Source: Adiantum capillus-veneris (taxonomy: Eukaryota; Streptophyta; Polypodiopsida; Polypodiales; Pteridaceae). Taken from it: a stretch of 64,000 nucleotides of DNA. The notes below the pieces were generated by a model that saw only the letters and a program-made list of their open reading frames with translations, had not been told where the DNA came from and did not search any database. A program made the translations under genes and the position numbers. The stretch is from assembly GCA_014529385.2 (NCBI GenBank), contig CM043967.1, forward strand, positions 134,172,682 to 134,236,681, written 5' to 3'. Positions 59,252-64,000 of this stretch are shown piece by piece; the stretch's first letter is position 1; every line of letters starts with the position of its first letter.

Positions 59252-59846
59252 TGCACTTTTTTGAAATTTTTCACGACAAAAAGAGTATAAAACAAGAAAA
59301 TATTATGGTAACGAGTCTACCTCTCACGTCTAGCACTGATCGGTGTGCATCGTACCGAGCCGTAGAGGGTCCGAGCGCTCTAATCTCTCTCACTTGTGAA
59401 TAGTGAAAATGAGCTACTAAGTGGGTCCAAAGAAACTTATATCGGGGTTCCTAAAACCACTGTTTACCAAATTTGATATGTGCCCCTATCTTGTTGTGAA
59501 ATATACTTTAGGCTCAGAAATTTCTTCATTTGGACTCTGATTGCTCTCTTTTTGGAAAATTTGTCAATTCGTCCAAAAACTAGCCACATCGGTTTTTCGC
59601 AACTTCTCTCATAATTGCACCCCGTCGTCATCATAAATTGTCGTTCACTTATTACTGATCACTTCCATTTTTTTTTTTTATCACCATGTCGCTATTTCAT
59701 GTGCTTTTTTTATTTATCTTTGTTTTTTTGAAAAATTATTCAAAAATAAAAAAAAACATCTAACTTGACCCAAAAATTATCATATCCAAAAATCAAGATA
59801 ATTAGATAATAACATACTAAACCATTTTATATATCTATCCATAGTA

Positions 59847-59955
59847 TTTTTAGCCAAATTTCTCATGCTAAAAAGTACAGCGATTTTATCATATATACAT
59901 ATTTTTAGCCAAATTTTTCATGCTAAAAAGTACTGCGATTTTATCATATATACAC
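59847..59955. repeat. 56-bp tandem duplication
   Basis: TTTTAGCCAAATTT-C/T-TCATGC..GCGATTTTATCATATATAC occurs twice in succession. Confidence 0.92.
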
Positions 59956-61080
59956 ACACTTAGAGGCTCATCTTGGTGTTAATTCTCTTAGCAGCTAACG
60001 TGCTCTCTTAATAGCGTACACCGCTTGTCGGCCTTGCTCGCCTGTGTCGCTCTTATGGTCGACCTTCTCCCCTCGCTTGCAGACGGCTCTCGTCAGCTTC
60101 CTCCTATATCTCAACTTATCCTTCAACCGTCGCCGGCTTTACAATAGCTGGCTTTGTATGCAGTTTTCTTATGACAAAAATTACATGCGATTCTCCTCCT
60201 CCTGGCTCATGGACGGCTCCTTTATCCCTTTCGCTTTCCTACTCGCCACCTATAGCTTTTCTCTCTGCAGCGTCAACCTCTCCAGGTCGGTTCTTCTACT
60301 GCTTTCTCTACGCTACACTGCTGCTGCCTGATTTCCGTTGCCCTGCTCTTGTTTTTACTCTAGACCGTGCCTTGCCTTCATCCACACTCAACGGCTCAGT
60401 CCTGATCTTATACTTGGCCACCTCCTGTTGGTCGTCCTCGTCAACCCTTTGGCCCTCGTTTCCTCCTCTCGGTCCTCGCTCTTTGCTCTCCCAAAAGCTC
60501 GTCGGCTTCCTCCTCCTCGTCAGGCGCTCTCTGCTGCAGTGCTAGCCTGTTTCTTTTTTTATTCGCTGCTTAGTCTCTTATTAATAGACTGCTTTTTCCC
60601 AAGCGGCCGTTCCCATTAAGTTGCCCTTAGGCAGCATTATCATGCTCGACAATGCAATCGAAAATGCAATCAAAGTGATAATAGAAGTGATAACATCCTG
60701 GACATTAGCTCCTCAAGTACTAAATGCAATCTCCAATGTGCACCACATTTAACCTAGGCATAGCACAACACAAAAATTAGCATACATACGTATCAAAGCA
60801 TTTTTTATCCTTGCCACCGCCATATTGGCCTTTGCTTGCTATCAATGATTTTAAGTATAGCGTTGTCATAGATAATAAACTACCAAAGCATCTCTTCTAC
60901 TCCTTGAATACTTGTCAACCACTTCCATGCCTCTTTGGTCATGACTGTGTAGTCAACATACTTCAAATGACACCATGTGGGGCAATAAAGTTCTCAAACC
61001 ATGAAGTTTACTGCATTTGGCATACTCTATCTATCAGCAATGGTACTGCAGAACACCACATTAAAACTTGACATGCTTTC
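59956..61080. other. No reliable gene; CT-rich 60,020-60,620
   Basis: Several open frames exist on the plus strand at 60,044-60,619 because stops are rare in this CT-rich DNA. Their L/S/F-rich translations differ by frame and show no domain. Confidence 0.4.
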
Positions 61081-61160
61081 ACCAAAAAACCTAAAAAGTC
61101 CTTCTCTTTTTGTGTTTTTGTCCCAATGAAAGCTAAGCATCATAACATCCACCCCCTCGG
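61081..61160 (-). other. Polypurine tract and LTR start of the second acidic-ORF element
   Basis: Minus strand CCGAGGGGGTGGA (61,148-61,160) followed by TGTTATGATGCTTAGCTTTC, resembling the arrangement at 46,850-46,892. Confidence 0.6.
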
Positions 61161-61371
61161 AACGTACACATCCTCTGGCATGTGCAAACCATCATATTAA
61201 AAAATAAATCATGCAAGCATAAAATCTAACCACTGCCCACTATAAGAATGGTTTCAGTAACCTCTTAAGAATTTGACTTCAGGTAGGCATAAACCTCCAG
61301 GATCGAAGGGAAAACTTAAAAACTTCTTGTCAATGAAGTGTAACCATCAAAAAATCCATAAACTTGCTGCA

Positions 61372-62010
61372 TCAATGATCATTGTAAAACCTCTTAACCG
61401 ATTGCCATAATGTGTAAGCATCTGGAACTCTACCAAGATCATATGGCATATAGATCAACTGCCATAGGGCAAATACATAACCATGTTCTCCTGGATTAAA
61501 TGGCATAAGATACTTTACAAACATGTTCATCATATCTTTGTAACATTCCATATAATCACATGTATCATTGGTCGGTAGAAGATCATCGAACTGAAGCAAA
61601 TAGGTAGTCACCTCAATCTCTGGCATAATTGGTACTGAATCGACATCACCCCCTCTGGCATGGGAGGTATTAGTATACAATAAGAAACCATCCTTATCCA
61701 TACCATCCAAATGCACCTAAGAAAGTGTAGGCAAGTTATCTCTGATAATCTTGAAATCCTCTAGAGCTTCATTGAGTATCTTCATGAGTTCTCTATCATC
61801 TACTTCTTTTCGTTGTTCTAACTTGCCTATGCCATGCAAGCCTGGAATGTCCTTCCCATATGGAGCAAAAAAGTCTCTTAAAGAATCATCCAAAAGAGAA
61901 ATAAGCTCTAGATCTTTCTCAATCGGTAAAGAATCTTGTAAAGCTTGTATACCTTGGTCCACATAAAACTGTAAACTCTCTGAACCTTGATGTAAAATAA
62001 GTATTAGCAT
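61372..62010 (-). pseudogene. Acidic ORF family, copy 2
   Basis: 62,010-61,717 encodes LELISLLDDSLRDFFAPYG and RELMKILNEALEDF; 61,716-61,372, same direction, encodes YLMPFNPGEHGYVFALWQLIYMPYDLGRVPDAYTLWQS. Both the LLDxxLxDF phrase and the PFNPG/YMPYDLG phrases match copy 1 (47,395-48,525). Downstream, the two loci still correspond up to the polypurine tracts. Function unknown. Confidence 0.55.
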
Positions 62011-62387
62011 GCATAGAGATCATCGGTTTTATAAAACACTCTGCATCCTTTTTACTCTCCATAAAATATCGTTCAACTGCATCAACACAAGATCCCGCAT
62101 GCATCTCAAAGATGTCAATAATATTTCTAGCAAGAGCATCATCATAATAGATTGAGTTAACAAGAGAATTGTAGGACTACACAACAACTTCCTACACCCC
62201 CTCTGAACTGATACTAAGCACTGAGTAATCTGTATACTTGGGTGCTTCAAGTTCACTACCATCGATTGAAAGTCAAGAGCAAGTGGTGAAATATAGCCCG
62301 TCATCCATATGCATCTATATATGATTGTAATTATGCACTTGTATGCATCCATTTGTAGGTTCATTGAGCTCATCTAGAGTGCTCCAT

Positions 62388-63440
62388 TTATACATGTGGA
62401 GCTTCATCTGGTACAAACAAGCCATACAAATCTTCAACTTCACCAGATATCTCCTCTTGCACATCCAAACCATGTACATTTGCATCTTTAATAGATATCT
62501 TCTCTAACACATCAAAGCGATCTGAATCCGCATGTATTTGTAGACCTTGTATATTGTCATTCTTACCCAAAGGCATAACTGAATTTGTAGAATATAGAAT
62601 CCCAAGCTTTACATAAACCATCTCTGAAATCCCTTGATCATCTGCAATAACTTGTCATTTTCAAGCGCACTCATCCACAACAGCTTCAAGCTTGGCTTGG
62701 ATTTCTTTACAAACATTTGCATAGGTAGGCACGTCAACGTTCTCTCTATTTTCATCTAGATCTGCACAATAATCAATGATGGAAGAAGCTTCTAAGCGAG
62801 TAGGCTTTGAAAAACTTTCTCTAATGGTTTTAAGTTGGAACTCATTATTTACCCATGTTAAGTTACCTGAATCATGATCCTCTTGGGTTAAATTTGATAC
62901 TTGCAAAGCTGCATCTGCTTTAGCTTTACTTCTTGCATGAATCTGCTCCCAAAATTCATCATACTTGATTGTCTACAATTGATCTCCACCCACAACCTTT
63001 ACTAAAAGTAACTTGTTTTTGTTGAGTCATCTGCTCTATTTCCAAGGCTATATGCCGATCACCCACTTGTACAACTGCTTCTTCAAATTTTACCCAGTTA
63101 TTTGTATGCTACTAAGCAGTCAAACTTCTTGATCATTTGCTTAGATGGAATATCCATAAGCTCCATCTCTGACCTGTAGCATGCAAGATATTTATCACTA
63201 TCATAATCGTCGAAAGTACCTCTTTCAACATAAACCTTATCCAATGATTCTTCCACTTTTGTTTACTTCATATCGACTTCATCTGGAAGAGAAAATCCTC
63301 GCTATAAATCTGCTTGGCCCAAACCAAATTTCTCATGAGTAGCCTATTGTTGCTGCTGCTGCAAGAAAGCATCAAATAGTTGCATCATCTACTGCATCAT
63401 CTCTACTTGAGATGTCGTCGCCATCCTCTCTGCCAAAATT
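62388..63440 (-). pseudogene. N-terminal part of the acidic ORF, copy 2, with stops
   Basis: Reading from about 63,421 (MATTSQVEMMQ) a frame continues as MMQLFDAFLQQQQQ, ATHEKFGLGQADL and RGFSLPDEVD, broken by TAG codons after Q-rich phrases. Open frames at 62,906-62,661 and 62,621-62,388 follow (DVLEKISIKDANVHGLDVQEEISGEVEDLYG). No known domain is seen. Confidence 0.45.
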
Positions 63441-63469
63441 TCCCACCCCATCTCGCTTTGCATCGGGTT

Positions 63470-64000
63470 CACCAAAGATGTCGGGGGCAAAATAAGTGTG
63501 GTTAGTGAGCCAAAATCAACACTGGGTTGGTCGCTATGGGAATGTGGTGAGAGAAAAGACACAACACAAGATAATTTGATACAAACGACACCTTGGAGCC
63601 TTAAGTTGTTATATTAAATGAGCTTAAAATCTAGATACAAAAGAAACTTGATTGTAATAGGCACTATATGCTCTAAACTCTGTCGAGATCATGAGCAGAA
63701 GTATGAAAGCCAAAGCTTTATGGCCTCTATATCCTTCCCTTGCTCTTCTTGACCAATTCTACGAGCATAGACTTTGCCTACACTTGCTTTAGTTTGTCCT
63801 TTAAAACCTCCATGAACTTGCTCCGTACAGATTTCCCTCCTTGTCCTTCTCAACCATCTCGACCATCTCTTTTACTCCTACTAGTATAAAATGGCGCCGC
63901 CTTCAATGGCGGCATGGCCCCTCTTACCCTCAAACCCTTTGCTTCCACTGCCTATTCAAAGAGGGTTTTGGACCACTTGCCAAAGTTATGAGATACCAGG
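63470..64000 (-). repeat. Candidate primer site and 5' LTR of the second acidic-ORF element (runs off window)
   Basis: Minus strand ..AACCACA is followed near 63,470-63,492 by TTTTGCCCCCGACATC, laid out like a Gypsy primer site. To the right, 63,497-64,000 has no gene and would be the LTR; its far end is outside the window. Confidence 0.4.

Noticed and set aside
60044-60619. Three overlapping plus-strand ORFs
   Set aside because: CT-rich DNA leaves all frames open; translations disagree and resemble no family.

Overview
The window looks like repeat-dense intergenic DNA from a large plant genome, with no intact host gene. The evidence is plant-type CACTA, Copia, Gypsy and Helitron elements, very long GA/CT microsatellites, and decayed pentatricopeptide-repeat (PPR) pieces with the wording SWNALI-x-RYAQLGQ. 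That PPR style together with this kind of repeat load makes me favour a homosporous fern, but this is an inference. No tRNA, rRNA or CRISPR array was recognised.

Region 1 (1-29,577) is a giant nested inverted repeat. Each arm carries, in the same order, the end of a LINE-like ORF, microsatellites, and a CACTA (Tnp2) transposase pseudogene. The arms meet tail to tail near 21.4-22.0 kb. The left arm was opened by a Copia element (4,407-21,053; 192-bp LTRs; target duplication GGAGG). The Copia reverse transcriptase was then opened by a young Gypsy element (8,284-18,817, minus strand; LTRs about 1.78 kb). The right arm was opened by a non-coding LTR element (22,253-26,912) and lacks the transposase core. 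The empty version of the Copia target survives in the right arm. The Gypsy element carries four extra ORFs upstream of gag-pol that form two paralogous tandem pairs; I do not recognise the family.

Region 2 (29.6-36.2 kb) holds long GA tracts, a decayed endonuclease-less, Penelope-like reverse transcriptase (31.4-33.2 kb), and CT/GA-rich DNA. Region 3 (36.2-39.5 kb) holds the 5' end of a second Gypsy-type element: LTR end, PBS, and a leader made of ~287-bp tandem units. Each unit contains a palindrome around TAATCGCGATTA. A fragment of the nested Gypsy's LTR and a cluster of G-box-like inverted repeats follow.

Region 4 (40-49.5 kb) holds a broken Gypsy gag-pol (41.2-44.3 kb, minus), a 43-bp minisatellite, and an unrecognised acidic ORF family (47.4-48.5 kb) that recurs at 61.4-63.4 kb. 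Region 5 (49.6-54.9 kb) is Helitron territory: two TCTATACTATATAT 5' ends, one hairpin-CTAG 3' end, and tandem PPR gene fragments inside. Region 6 (55-60 kb) is an LTR-type element with a coiled-coil ORF and its own ~280-bp palindromic tandem leader. Region 7 (60-64 kb) is CT-rich DNA and the second acidic-ORF element, whose right LTR runs out of the window.

Nearly everything here is mobile-element sequence. The four small ORFs of the nested Gypsy, the two palindromic leader arrays and the acidic ORF family are the parts least explained by known families.
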